Source of the DNA: Syntrophomonas wolfei subsp. methylbutyratica
GTDB lineage: Bacteria; Bacillota; Syntrophomonadia; Syntrophomonadales; Syntrophomonadaceae
Direction of reading: 5' to 3'
Assembly (NCBI RefSeq): GCF_001570625.1
Contig: NZ_BBQT01000003.1
Coordinates: 62,001-126,000, forward strand
DNA: 64,000 nt
The first letter of the stretch is position 1. Each line of letters starts with the position of its first letter. Under the pieces are notes generated by a model, which saw only the letters and a program-made list of their open reading frames with translations, did not search any database and had not been told where the DNA came from. Position numbers and translations under genes: made by a program. Positions 43,414-52,231 of the stretch are shown piece by piece.

Positions 43414-43791
43414 CTACAAACCCTCCTCGTACAACAACTCCACAATACGCTGCAGCTCCGGCAAGCTGAGTCCCAGACTACGGGCCTCTTGGATTATTGC
43501 CAGCAGTTTTTCCTCGACCAGGTTTACCCGTTTTTCCCGCAGCAATTCCGCATTCTGTGGGGCCACAAAAGAGCCTTTGCCGGCCACGGTTTCAATGTAT
43601 CCGTCCCGCTCCAACTCATCATAGGCCCGCCTGGTGGTAATGACACTGACCTGCAGGTCGCGGGCCAGGCCGCGAATGGATGGCAGGGGTTCCCCGGCCT
43701 TCAGTTCTTCCCGCACAATAGCCCCCCGCAATTGCTGGTAAATTTGATGGTAAATCGGTTCCTCCGAGCGATTGGAAATTACGATGTTCAA
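43414..43791 (-). CDS. GntR family regulator, YtrA type (second)
   Basis: A 125-residue winged-helix regulator: IYHQIYQQLRGAIVREELKAGEPLPSIRGLARDLQVSVITTRRAYDELERDGYI, with the short YtrA C-terminus. TTG 43791 follows AGGAGTGAT. It is the first gene of a three-gene operon (regulator, ATPase, permease) and is likely to repress it. It differs clearly from the regulator at 41343 in sequence and operator, so the pair is not a recent duplication. Confidence 0.94.
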   Translation of the reverse strand: MNIVISNRSEEPIYHQIYQQLRGAIVREELKAGEPLPSIRGLARDLQVSVITTRRAYDELERDGYIETVAGKGSFVAPQNAELLREKRVNLVEEKLLAIIQEARSLGLSLPELQRIVELLYEEGL

Positions 43792-43814
43792 TTATAATCA
43801 CTCCTGCAGTGCAT

Positions 43815-43863
43815 ACTGTATATAGCATACATATACAGTATAATCTTAATATCCTTTTGTCAA
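43815..43863 (-). promoter_or_regulatory. Promoter and operator of the second GntR operon
   Basis: A perfect inverted repeat ACTGTATAT (43815-43823) / ATATACAGT (43831-43839) with a 7-bp spacer. A minus-strand -35 TTGACA (rc of 43858-43863) precedes TATACT or TACTGT, overlapping the repeat. Confidence 0.7.
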
Positions 43864-43972
43864 GAACAATTTGTATTCTGTTTAATGGACAAGTATTAAA
43901 TGTTAGGAATTTTCCAAAACTGATTAAGCGTTTTTATCTTCTTTGTTGTACAATATAGCTGGAGATGATGCA

Positions 43973-44800
43973 ATGAAACCGTTTAAACTGGCTTCATGGG
44001 ACAAAAAAGGAAGCTATACCCATATTAAAATAGATAGTGGAGCAGAACCTTTGCTCATCGGTGAGGGCTATTGTACGATTATTGCCGGACCCTGTGCGGT
44101 GGAAAGCGAAGAAGGCTACCTGCAGATTGCCCGCTTTCTCCGGGAGGCAGGGGCTCATGCCTTGCGCGGCGGTTTGTTTAAACCCCGCACCTCACCGTAT
44201 TCCTTTAAGGGCCTGGGCCGGCAAGGTCTGGAAATAATGCTGGAAGCCCGCCGTATTACGGGGCTGCCCTTGGTAACAGAGATAATGGATATCCGGGATT
44301 TGGAGCTTCTTGGTGATAATATTGATATTTTGCAGGTGGGGAGCAGAAACATGCAAAACTATTCCCTGCTGGAAGAACTGGGAAAATTGCATAAGCCCAT
44401 CCTGCTCAAACGCGGATTGTCTGCAACTATAGAAGAGTGGCTCCTGGCGGCGGAATATGTTTTGGATGGGGGAAACCCCAATGTAATTTTGTGTGAACGG
44501 GGAATCAGAACCTTTGAAAGCTATTTGCGCAATACCGTTGACATAGGGGCGGTGGCCCTGCTCAAGGATCTTTCCCATTTGCCCGTGCTGGTGGATCCCA
44601 GTCATGCTACCGGGAAATGGAAAATGGTTACGCCCGTGGCCCGCGCGGCCATAGCCGCAGGGGCGGATGGCCTGATGGTAGAAGTGCACCCGGATCCAGA
44701 CCGGGCTCTTTCCGATGGCAAACAGTCTTTGACCCCGGAAAATTTCCTGAAGATGTATGAACAGGTAAGCCAGATTTCCCGGCTGGTAAAGAATCTTTAA
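43973..44800 (+). CDS. aroF: 3-deoxy-7-phosphoheptulonate synthase (AroG/KDO8PS-like type Ib)
   Basis: A 275-residue first enzyme of the shikimate pathway, joining phosphoenolpyruvate and erythrose 4-phosphate. Visible: TIIAGPCAVESEEGYLQIARFL, LRGGLFKPRTSPYSFKGLG, VGSRNMQNYSLLEELG, ILLKRGLSATIEEWLLAAEY, CERGIRTFE and VLVDPSHATGKW. It is about 70 residues shorter than type Ib proteins with an N-terminal ferredoxin-like regulatory domain; a short lead-in remains, so feedback control is unclear. ATG 43973 has GGAG at 8 bases and is preferred to TTG 43943. Confidence 0.95.
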   Translation: MKPFKLASWDKKGSYTHIKIDSGAEPLLIGEGYCTIIAGPCAVESEEGYLQIARFLREAGAHALRGGLFKPRTSPYSFKGLGRQGLEIMLEARRITGLPLVTEIMDIRDLELLGDNIDILQVGSRNMQNYSLLEELGKLHKPILLKRGLSATIEEWLLAAEYVLDGGNPNVILCERGIRTFESYLRNTVDIGAVALLKDLSHLPVLVDPSHATGKWKMVTPVARAAIAAGADGLMVEVHPDPDRALSDGKQSLTPENFLKMYEQVSQISRLVKNL

Positions 44801-44833
44801 AATTTATTCGAAAGGACGGTTAATAAAGACGCA

Positions 44834-45262
44834 TCACTTATAAATCATGTACTCATAGACTGCTGTATCCTGGTTTTTTACCCCCTGCACAAGTTTCAAC
44901 CTCCGAGTATTCCATATATGCCTGGTGCTGTCCGGCAGGGATTCTTCCAGACTTTTGCCGGAACAAAGCATCTCATAGATTTCTTTGTTGGCGGCATAAA
45001 GCCCGGCGGCGTGCTGCACATGTATGGCATGAATGGCCGTTGCAAGGGAGCCGCCGGAGAAAAAACGCTGTTCACTACCATAAGGATAGGTGAGCTTGCT
45101 CAGGAATGTTTCCAGTTCGCCTTCAAACAGCACGTTTTTTCGGGAGCCACGCTTTTGCTCCGCGTCGCCCCTTGATATTCTTGTATATCCAAGTTTTTCA
45201 AGCACTTTCAAGGCTCTCTCCTGTGACTCAGGCCGCTCGTTAAATATAGTGTGGCTTGGCAT
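44834..45262 (-). pseudogene. Type I restriction enzyme R subunit, N-terminal remnant
   Basis: A 142-codon frame whose first 110 residues match the start of HsdR: IFNERPESQERALKVLEKLGYT, EAEQKRGSRKNVLFEGELETFL and GLYAANKEIYEMLCSGKSLEESLPD. It then changes to RRLKLVQGVKNQDTAVYEYM and stops, whereas HsdR runs for about 1000 residues with nuclease and helicase domains. The ribosome site AAAGGAGG is intact, so a short product may be made. Without motor and nuclease it cannot restrict DNA. Confidence 0.85.
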
Positions 45263-45564
45263 GCTGGTACCTCCTTTAGACTGAAACTCGCACGATAACG
45301 GGAGAGCATGATATCATCTACTTGGCGTTCCGCTCCTGAACCAATCTCAACCATTTTGCCGACGTCGGCAAAATGGTCTTCTACAGTGTAACCACTATTC
45401 ATACATGCTGATTTCGCACGTTCAATTGCTTCATGAAAACGGCGCCATTGGGCGTACTCTAAAACACCTTGTAACTCCCGCGCGAACCAAAACTCCTGCC
45501 CAAATTCATTGATATGCTTGATGCTTTCAAATGTCTGGTCGCTGTATTTTACAATACCGCTCAT
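45208..45564 (-). pseudogene. DinD-like protein, N-terminal remnant
   Basis: A 118-codon frame whose first 90 residues match DinD (DNA damage-inducible D): TFESIKHINEFGQEFWFARELQGVLEYAQWRRFHEAIERAKSACM, DHFADVGKMVEIGSGAERQVDDIMLSRY. After that the frame runs into the hsdR leader, where family members continue for about 180 residues, so a deletion has joined dinD to the hsdR ribosome site. ATGA overlap with hsdM implies former co-expression. dinD between hsdM and hsdR is a known arrangement. Confidence 0.82.
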
Positions 45565-46141
45565 AAGCCCAGCTCCTTCAAATACTCATCCATTTTCTTT
45601 TCGGCCTCTGCAATTTCTGTTTTCAGTCGGGCGATGTTTGCGTTCACCTGATCAATATCCATAAGAGGCTCTTCCTCAAAGGTATCAACATAGCGCGGAA
45701 TATTAAGGTTGTAGTCATTTTCTTTTATCTCATCCAAAGACGCGACATGGGCAAACTTTGGAGCATCCTGCCGGTTTTTATAAGCTGTCACAATATCCTG
45801 TGCTTTTCGGTCAGCTCATTTTGGTTGCTGCCTTTTACATAGCGGAAGTTGCCGTCCTCATCTTTCTTACTTGCATCAATAAACAGAACATCACTATTTT
45901 TGCGGTTCTTTTTGAACACTAAAATACATGCCGGAATGCTTGTGCCATAGAATATGTTTTCGGGTAGTCCAATTACCGCGTCTAGCAGGTTTTCTTCGAT
46001 TACTCTTTTTCTAATCAAACCTTCCGATGCGCCCCGGAATAACACGCCATACGGAGCAATCGCCGCAATTCTGCCGCCTACAGCAAGACTGTGAATCATA
46101 TGGAGCAAAAATGCCCAGTCGCCTTTGCTGGCAGGAGGTGC
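45561..46141 (-). pseudogene. Type I methyltransferase M subunit, C-terminal remnant with frameshift
   Basis: Two frames cover the C-terminal half of HsdM. The first reads PPASKGDWAFLLHMIHSLAVGGRIAAIAPYGVLFRGASEG through GTSIPACILVFKKNRKNSDVLFIDASK to LTEKH; the second continues AQDIVTAYKNRQDAPKFAHVASLDEIKENDYNLNIPRYVDTFEEE, so a frameshift lies near 45800. The N-terminal half with the SAM-binding and NPPF motifs is missing beyond about 46141. No hsdS is present. Confidence 0.88.
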
Positions 46142-46357
46142 CGTTGCTTAGTGACCATATTTTTGCCGGATTACCAGAGGCGATGAGAAGTAGTGAAGAT
46201 TTGATTCTTTTTTACTTATTTTTTAGGCTTGTTTAACGAAATATTAATACTTGCCCCTTAAACTTCAAGTAAGGGAAAAATTGAAAAATTGCTAAGTGTA
46301 TCGGGGGTAAAGAGATTGCAATAAAACACTGGTTTTAAGAATAATTTTTATAAAATA

Positions 46358-48634
46358 ATGTTTAAACCTGCCAAAAAAGCCCTGGTGGACAGGACTACCA
46401 AATTGCCTACCTTAATATCTGTTTTTCCCGAACTCGACCGCCTAATGACCAACATAGCGGTGGGGATGCTATATATAGACATAGCCGGTTTTAAAGAGAT
46501 AGAGACCATTTATGGGCGTGGAATCTGTTCGAAAATACTATATAACTCTGCACTGCTACTGCAGAAAATACAGATTGATTTCTACGGGCAACGTAATATA
46601 CTTGCAGCCTGCAGCATAGGCGGGGATGATTTTGCGGTATTTATTGAATCACCACATACCATGGATGCTTTTGAGGAAGCATACCTGATTTTAAAAAAGC
46701 AACTCGAAGATGGTATTAACGCAGCCAACCAGTCTTTAGGACTCAATCAGCCATTGCATTTGCACATGGGATATGTTGATCTTCAGCAAATTCCTGATTA
46801 TCATATCGAATCTCTGGTTTATAAGGCTATTAAAGAAGCTACATATATGGCCAAACAATATGATCAAGCCTGTGAGCATGCCAGCTGGCATTCATTGAAA
46901 AAAATGCTGGAGCAGCGTTCGATTGAAGTTCTCTATCAACCCATAGTTTCCTTAAAAAGCGGTGATATTTTGGGATTCGAAGCCCTATCCCGAGGTCCGG
47001 GAGAAACCGCGTTGGAATCACCGACCATAATGTTTAAGGATGCCGAGCGTTTTCGCTGCCTTTTGGAACTTGAAACCCTTTGCCATGATAAAGCGGTTTA
47101 TAATGCCGCAAATCATTTGGGGCAGCGCTATCTATTCATAAATACAAGCCCGGCCATATTAAGCACCGGTAATTATCATAAGGGACTAAGCAAGGGATTG
47201 CGCAGATTATATGGCATAAACTTTAGCAATGTGGTCTTAGAACTTACCGAACGCAATGGGATCGAGGATTACCAGCAATTCCGGGAGGTCTTGCTCTATT
47301 ACCGCCGGCTGGGATTTATGATAGCTATTGACGATGCCGGCGCAGGATACTCGAGTCTGCAGGCCATTGCCGAGCTGCAGCCGGAGTTCGTCAAAATTGA
47401 CATGTCTCTGGTTCAGGGAGTTGATAGGAATCCCACCAAAAAAGCCTTGCTGGAGACATTTGTTGATTTTTCCTATAAAATCGGAGCTCGTATAATTGGT
47501 GAAGGCATAGAAACGGAAGAAGAACTGGTAACCCTGGCTGCTATGGGTTGTGATTATGGCCAGGGTTTTTTATTGGCCCGGCCCGGCAGCTTGAAGCAGG
47601 AAATCCAGCCGCATATAAGGGAAAAAATATTGCTCAGCAGCAGAAATGGACACCAGTTTCAGAGTGAGCCCTCCAAAATTGCTGATATAGCCATGTTTAA
47701 CAATTGTATTGCTCCGGATATGCCGGTTGAAGAAGTAATAGAAATCTTTAATAACAACAAGAGCATAAACGGTATAGTAATTTGCCAGGAGGACATTCCG
47801 AAGGGACTGATTATGCGAGACCGCCTCTTTGCCCGCCTGGGCAGCCGCTATGGTTATGATCTCTTTATCAGGCGCTCAGTGGAAGATCTTATGGATCGCC
47901 GTCCCCTGATCCTGCCATGGTTTACTGCTCTGGAAGAAGCCGCCCGTCAGGTTGCGGAACGTTTGGATCAGGGTATTACCGATTATATTGTAGTGACCCG
48001 AGAACAGCGCTATTTCGGGGTAGTATCAACCGCTAAAATGCTGGATACCATGGCCAAGCTGCAAATTGTTCAGGCCAAAGATGCTAATCCGCTTACGGGG
48101 CTGCCGGGAAACCGTTGCATAACCAGAACAATTTCGGATGCATTAAGATCAAGCAGAGACATTAGTGTTTTGTACTTTGACCTGGACAATTTTAAAGCAT
48201 TTAACGACTACTATGGTTTTGCCCAGGGTGACCGGGCTTTGACAATGCTCAGCCAGTTGCTGGTGGAAACACTTAAGAGCTGGGGCAATAGTGATGATCT
48301 GGTTGGACATATCGGAGGCGATGATTTTGTGATTATAACCACCGGCGACAAAGCTGATTTAATTGCCGCCAATGTAATTGCCAGATTTGAGGAGCAGATT
48401 ATTGAGCTCTATGATAAGTCTTCGCTGGAACAGGGTTATATTGTTGCCGCTGACCGGAGGGGGCAAATAAAGCATTATCCCATTATGAGTTTATCCGTAG
48501 CCGGGGTGAGAAACCATGCCAATCATAGCTATGCCAATCATTTGCAGCTTGGTGAAGCCGCTGCCGAATTAAAGAAAATCGCCAAAGCGCAACAAGGAAG
48601 TGCTTACATAAGCGACCAGCATATCTGTGATTAA
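46358..48634 (+). CDS. GGDEF-EAL-CBS-GGDEF cyclic-di-GMP protein
   Basis: A 758-residue cytoplasmic protein with four parts. Residues 30-165 are a degenerate GGDEF domain (CSIGGDDFAVF at 86-96). Residues 180-420 are an EAL phosphodiesterase with the key residues kept (FEALSRGP at 205, DDAGAGYSSL at 324, EGIETEEEL). Residues 435-575 are a CBS-like pair, and 585-758 a second GGDEF with IGGDDFVII near 650 and no RxxD inhibitory site. Both domains keep plausible catalytic residues, so the net activity is unclear. No membrane segment is seen. There is no recognisable ribosome site before ATG 46358, unusual in this window. It follows the decayed restriction locus. Confidence 0.9.
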   Translation: MFKPAKKALVDRTTKLPTLISVFPELDRLMTNIAVGMLYIDIAGFKEIETIYGRGICSKILYNSALLLQKIQIDFYGQRNILAACSIGGDDFAVFIESPHTMDAFEEAYLILKKQLEDGINAANQSLGLNQPLHLHMGYVDLQQIPDYHIESLVYKAIKEATYMAKQYDQACEHASWHSLKKMLEQRSIEVLYQPIVSLKSGDILGFEALSRGPGETALESPTIMFKDAERFRCLLELETLCHDKAVYNAANHLGQRYLFINTSPAILSTGNYHKGLSKGLRRLYGINFSNVVLELTERNGIEDYQQFREVLLYYRRLGFMIAIDDAGAGYSSLQAIAELQPEFVKIDMSLVQGVDRNPTKKALLETFVDFSYKIGARIIGEGIETEEELVTLAAMGCDYGQGFLLARPGSLKQEIQPHIREKILLSSRNGHQFQSEPSKIADIAMFNNCIAPDMPVEEVIEIFNNNKSINGIVICQEDIPKGLIMRDRLFARLGSRYGYDLFIRRSVEDLMDRRPLILPWFTALEEAARQVAERLDQGITDYIVVTREQRYFGVVSTAKMLDTMAKLQIVQAKDANPLTGLPGNRCITRTISDALRSSRDISVLYFDLDNFKAFNDYYGFAQGDRALTMLSQLLVETLKSWGNSDDLVGHIGGDDFVIITTGDKADLIAANVIARFEEQIIELYDKSSLEQGYIVAADRRGQIKHYPIMSLSVAGVRNHANHSYANHLQLGEAAAELKKIAKAQQGSAYISDQHICD

Positions 48635-48718
48635 TAATGAGGCGAAAGTCTGAAGGAAATCTTTTCATTACGTTTTGTGCCTTGAGTAAAGGGAACGGAC
48701 TGATTATAAATATGTCTC

Positions 48719-48783
48719 CCGCCTCGTTGCAGCAGTGTGTTGAAACTGCTCCGCAGTTTCTTCTGATGCTTAAACTTAAATTA
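48719..48783. repeat. Dispersed 65-bp repeat with GAAACTGC hairpin, copy 2
   Basis: Same order of blocks as 2171-2236: GCCTCGTTGCAGC, the hairpin GAAACTGC-TCC-GCAGTTTC (48742-48760) and GATGCTTAAA. It lies between the GGDEF/EAL gene and pstS. There is no open frame. Confidence 0.7.
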
Positions 48784-48887
48784 TTTTACGATAGCGTTAA
48801 ATAGATTTAAGGAAATCAAGGTGGTAAATTTACACTTCAATGGTATAAATAAACTAGTGATATTAATTAATGAAAGGAAGGATTGTG

Positions 48888-50069
48888 TTGCGAAAAATTA
48901 GGAAAATGGTGGTGCTGGTTCTGGCTTTGTCGATGTTGCTGAGCGTGTCTATACCGGCAATGGGAGCAGATGCTATTGCTGTCAAAGTTGATGGCAAGAA
49001 GATTGAACTGGATGTCGCACCGGTGATCGAAAAGAGCAGGACACTGATTCCGATTCGGGCAGTTGTCGAGGAACTGGGAGGCAATGTAATTTTTAATGCA
49101 TCTACCCAGGCCATCAGCATTAATACTGCTGACCAGGAGGTTAAGCTGACCCTTAATTCCAAGCAGGCTTTAGTCAACGGCGCGAGCCAGGAACTGGAAG
49201 TGCCGGCCAAGGCCGTTGACGGCCGAACCCTGGTACCTCTGCGTTTTGTGGGTGAAGCTCTGGGTGCTGATGTTGCCTACGATGCAGCAAGTAAAACCGT
49301 TAATGTAAAATATTTCAGCAATATGAGCGGAACTCTTAAGATCGGCGGATCAACTACAATTCAACCTTTGGCGCAAGCCGCTGCCGATAAGCTAATGGCT
49401 GGCAATCAAGGCCTTTCCATTACTATAGCAGGTGGAGGTTCCGGTGAAGGGATTAAAGGAGTCCATGCCGGTACTTTCAATATCGGCAATGTTTCACGCG
49501 ATCTGGAGGCGGCTGATAATGTCAGTTATCCCGGCCTGATTAGCCACCGCATAGGAACCGATGGAATTGCCGTTATCGTTAATCCCAAAAACACAGTGGA
49601 GAATCTGACCAAACAACAGGTTATAGATATATTTACCGGTAAGATTAAGAATTGGAAGGAACTTGGCGGTAAGGATGCTGCTATATTTGTTCAAACCCGG
49701 GAAGCAGGCTCAGGAACTTTGACCGCTTTTGAAGAACTGGCTTTACTTAAGAAGTCTAAAGTGCTGGCAACCGCCACACCTCATACCTCCACCGGACTAA
49801 TCAAAGAAGCCGTGGCCCGGAATGAAAATGCGATTGGTTTTATCTCTCTGGGTTATATGGACAATAGCGTGAAAGCACCTAAGGTTGAAGGAGTTAGTGC
49901 TCTAAAGTCCAAGGCTTTATCCAAAGAATGGCCTTATGTGCGCAGTTTAGTGATTGTAAGCAAGGGAACCCCCAGTGGTTTAACGGCCAAATATGTCAAC
50001 TATCTGCTCAGTCCGATGGGACAGCAAATCGTGTCTCAGGATTATCTGCCGCTCAAGGTCGTGGATTAA
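48888..50069 (+). CDS. pstS: Phosphate-binding protein PstS with N-terminal stalk domain
   Basis: A 393-residue exported protein. A signal peptide (residues 1-27, ending SIPAMGA) is followed by a copper-amine-oxidase-like stalk domain (VEELGGNVIFNASTQAISI, GRTLVPLRFVGEALGADVAYDA; about 30-145), then a PstS-type binding domain with GGSTTIQPLAQAAADKL (the phosphate-binding TTxxP segment), GSGEGIKGVHAGTFNIGNVSR and the second binding loop REAGSGTLTAFEELAL. No lipobox is seen, so the stalk domain may hold the protein at the wall. TTG 48888 has GGAAGG at 6 bases; ATG 48870 lacks a site. Confidence 0.9.
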   Translation: MRKIRKMVVLVLALSMLLSVSIPAMGADAIAVKVDGKKIELDVAPVIEKSRTLIPIRAVVEELGGNVIFNASTQAISINTADQEVKLTLNSKQALVNGASQELEVPAKAVDGRTLVPLRFVGEALGADVAYDAASKTVNVKYFSNMSGTLKIGGSTTIQPLAQAAADKLMAGNQGLSITIAGGGSGEGIKGVHAGTFNIGNVSRDLEAADNVSYPGLISHRIGTDGIAVIVNPKNTVENLTKQQVIDIFTGKIKNWKELGGKDAAIFVQTREAGSGTLTAFEELALLKKSKVLATATPHTSTGLIKEAVARNENAIGFISLGYMDNSVKAPKVEGVSALKSKALSKEWPYVRSLVIVSKGTPSGLTAKYVNYLLSPMGQQIVSQDYLPLKVVD

Positions 50070-50181
50070 TCTAATAGTAGGGTTTGATGCAAATCGCTCC
50101 TTGGGCATAACGATGTGCTTATCAGGCCTCAATCATGAAATATATTTGTGTACAACGAACTCCTGAAAAGGAAAAAGAACT

Positions 50182-50217
50182 GCGGTGCTTTCGGGTTTGT
50201 TAAGCCGGAAGTACCGC
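50182..50217 (+). other. Hairpin between pstS and pstC
   Basis: A 13-bp stem with two G-T pairs: GCGGTGCTTTCGG (50182-50194) and CCGGAAGTACCGC (50205-50217), 10-base loop. No T-run follows. It may protect the pstS message or reduce read-through, giving more PstS than PstC. Confidence 0.5.
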
Positions 50218-50260
50218 TGGTGCATAGGCAATCTAAGCAAGCGCGGGGTGGTGAATAGAT

Positions 50261-51295
50261 TTGCAATCATTTGAAACCAGCAGTCCGGAAGAAAAGCTTT
50301 TTGCAGTCAGAATAGAGACTAAAAATCGTTTAAACCTCATAAGTGTAAGGGATAGCATTAGTGAAAAGCTGGTTTTTTTATTAACTACGGCCAGTGCCAT
50401 AGTAATAGTCTTCATATTTATTTTCATAGTTAAGGAAGCTGCTGCTGTATTACAGGTGAATTCCATTAATTTTGTGACCACGAGCGGTTTTGACCAGCAA
50501 ATCATCAATGCCTACAATGCGCCTGCGGATAAACCAATCTGGCAATTCGGCGCCCTCGGTCTGCTGCTGGGCACCTTGACCACTACTCTGGGGGCGCTGT
50601 TATTGGCGGTTCCTATGGGTATGAGCACCGCCATAGTAATTACTGAATTAGCCCCTGTAAGGCTCAGATATATACTGCGAATAGTAATAAGGCTTCTAGC
50701 TTCCATACCTTCAGTTATTTACGGACTCATCGGGCTTATGGTGGTAGTGCCTTTTATTCAGGAACTGCTCATAAGCTCCGAACTGCAGATACGCTACATT
50801 GACCGCTTTCAGCTGGCCGGCAACAGCATGCTGGCCGGCATTGTAGTTCTGAGTATAATGATAGTTCCTATTATTACGGCTTTGGCAGTAGATGCCATTA
50901 ATGCCGTACCCCATCATTATAAAGAAGCTGCCTTGGCTCTTGGAATTTCTCACTGGGGAACTATCCTCAGGGTAATACTGCCGGCTGCCAAATCCGGCAT
51001 CCTGGCCGGTATCATACTATCGGTGGGAAGGGCTGTAGGTGAGGCGATAGCGCTTTCCATGGTCAGCGGCGGTATTGGCAATATACCTCAACCCGGTGAT
51101 GGGATGGTGTTTTTCCTCACGCCGGTACTTACGCTGGCTTCGGCTATCGTAAATAAATCGGAAATAATGTCTGTGCCTACTATAGAGGCGGCACTTTTTG
51201 CCTGCGGGCTGGTATTGCTGGTCACCTGTGTCGGTTTGAGCCTGTGTGCCCGTCTGGTTGAATATCTGGTTAAAAGGGGGGAAGGGCGTGCTTGA
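50261..51295 (+). CDS. pstC: Phosphate ABC transporter permease PstC
   Basis: A 344-residue permease, six helices. The first helix is near residues 44-66, and the EAA-like loop KEAALALGISHWGTILRVILPAAKSGILAGIILSVGRAVGEAIALSMVSG is characteristic. TTG 50261 follows GGGGTGG. Overlaps pstA by 8 bp (GTGCTTGA). Confidence 0.95.
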   Translation: MQSFETSSPEEKLFAVRIETKNRLNLISVRDSISEKLVFLLTTASAIVIVFIFIFIVKEAAAVLQVNSINFVTTSGFDQQIINAYNAPADKPIWQFGALGLLLGTLTTTLGALLLAVPMGMSTAIVITELAPVRLRYILRIVIRLLASIPSVIYGLIGLMVVVPFIQELLISSELQIRYIDRFQLAGNSMLAGIVVLSIMIVPIITALAVDAINAVPHHYKEAALALGISHWGTILRVILPAAKSGILAGIILSVGRAVGEAIALSMVSGGIGNIPQPGDGMVFFLTPVLTLASAIVNKSEIMSVPTIEAALFACGLVLLVTCVGLSLCARLVEYLVKRGEGRA

Positions 51296-52229
51296 TTATC
51301 AAAAGCTGCGGGATGGAACCGGGCATGTCCTGGCCTGGCTTTTTTCCAGTCTGTCCATAGTTGCCTGTCTTAGTATTATTTTTTACCTTTTTATCAGAGG
51401 ATTTGCGCAAATCAATCCTGATTTTATTCTTACTCCGCCCAATCCCACTTTAAATCAGGATATGAGCGGCGGTATAAGCACTCCCATCGCGGGTACCTTC
51501 TTGCTCACCTTAACCGGGATTTTGCTCGCTGCCCCCTGGGCATTGGCAACTGCCATATACCTGGCGGAATATGGCGGCAGTCAGGCCATGGTGCAGATAT
51601 TCCGTCTGGCTATCGATGTGCTGGCAGGGGTTCCCACCATAGTAATAGCTATTTTTGGTCTGGCAATTTTTAGTCTTCCCCAATTGGGTTTTCTCAGTTC
51701 GATGGTGGAGGGAGTGGATGGGGTGGAGCGTTCTTTCGGCCGCTCGTTTCTAGTGGCGGGAATTACTATGGCTATTATGATACTGCCTTTTGTAATCAAG
51801 ATCTGTGAAGAAGCCCTGAAAGCGGTACCCAATTATTACCGGGAAGCAGCTTTGTCTATGGGGGCCAGTAAATGGCAGAGCATTGTAACAGTAGTTCTGC
51901 CTTCAGCCCGTCAGGGTATACTGACCGGAATAATTCTCGGCATGGGAAGAATTATTGGAGATACCGCGATAGTATGGCTGACTCTGGGTGGAACCATACG
52001 TATGACCGGTATACAGCCCTGGTGGTATCCGGTCCACTGGTGGAGCACCCTCTGCAATACTGGTTCTACGCTGACCTCATATATTTATTTTGCCTCGCCC
52101 GCCGGCGAGGGCAATATGCCGGACAAAGCCTTTGGAGCCGCCTTGGTGTTAATTATCTTGATTATTGTGTTAAATATTTTTACCGATCTGCTGGAACGTT
52201 TCGGTGCTAATAAAATCAAGGGGAATTAG
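51288..52229 (+). CDS. pstA: Phosphate ABC transporter permease PstA
   Basis: A 313-residue permease. The cytoplasmic loop EAALSMGASKWQSIVTVVLPSARQGILTGIILGMGRIIGDTAIVWLTLGG carries the PstA signature. The start is GTG 51288, with GGGGGGAAGGG upstream, because the longer frame from 51246 lies inside pstC. It is 2 bp ahead of pstB. Confidence 0.95.
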   Translation: MLDYQKLRDGTGHVLAWLFSSLSIVACLSIIFYLFIRGFAQINPDFILTPPNPTLNQDMSGGISTPIAGTFLLTLTGILLAAPWALATAIYLAEYGGSQAMVQIFRLAIDVLAGVPTIVIAIFGLAIFSLPQLGFLSSMVEGVDGVERSFGRSFLVAGITMAIMILPFVIKICEEALKAVPNYYREAALSMGASKWQSIVTVVLPSARQGILTGIILGMGRIIGDTAIVWLTLGGTIRMTGIQPWWYPVHWWSTLCNTGSTLTSYIYFASPAGEGNMPDKAFGAALVLIILIIVLNIFTDLLERFGANKIKGN

Positions 52230-52231
52230 GT

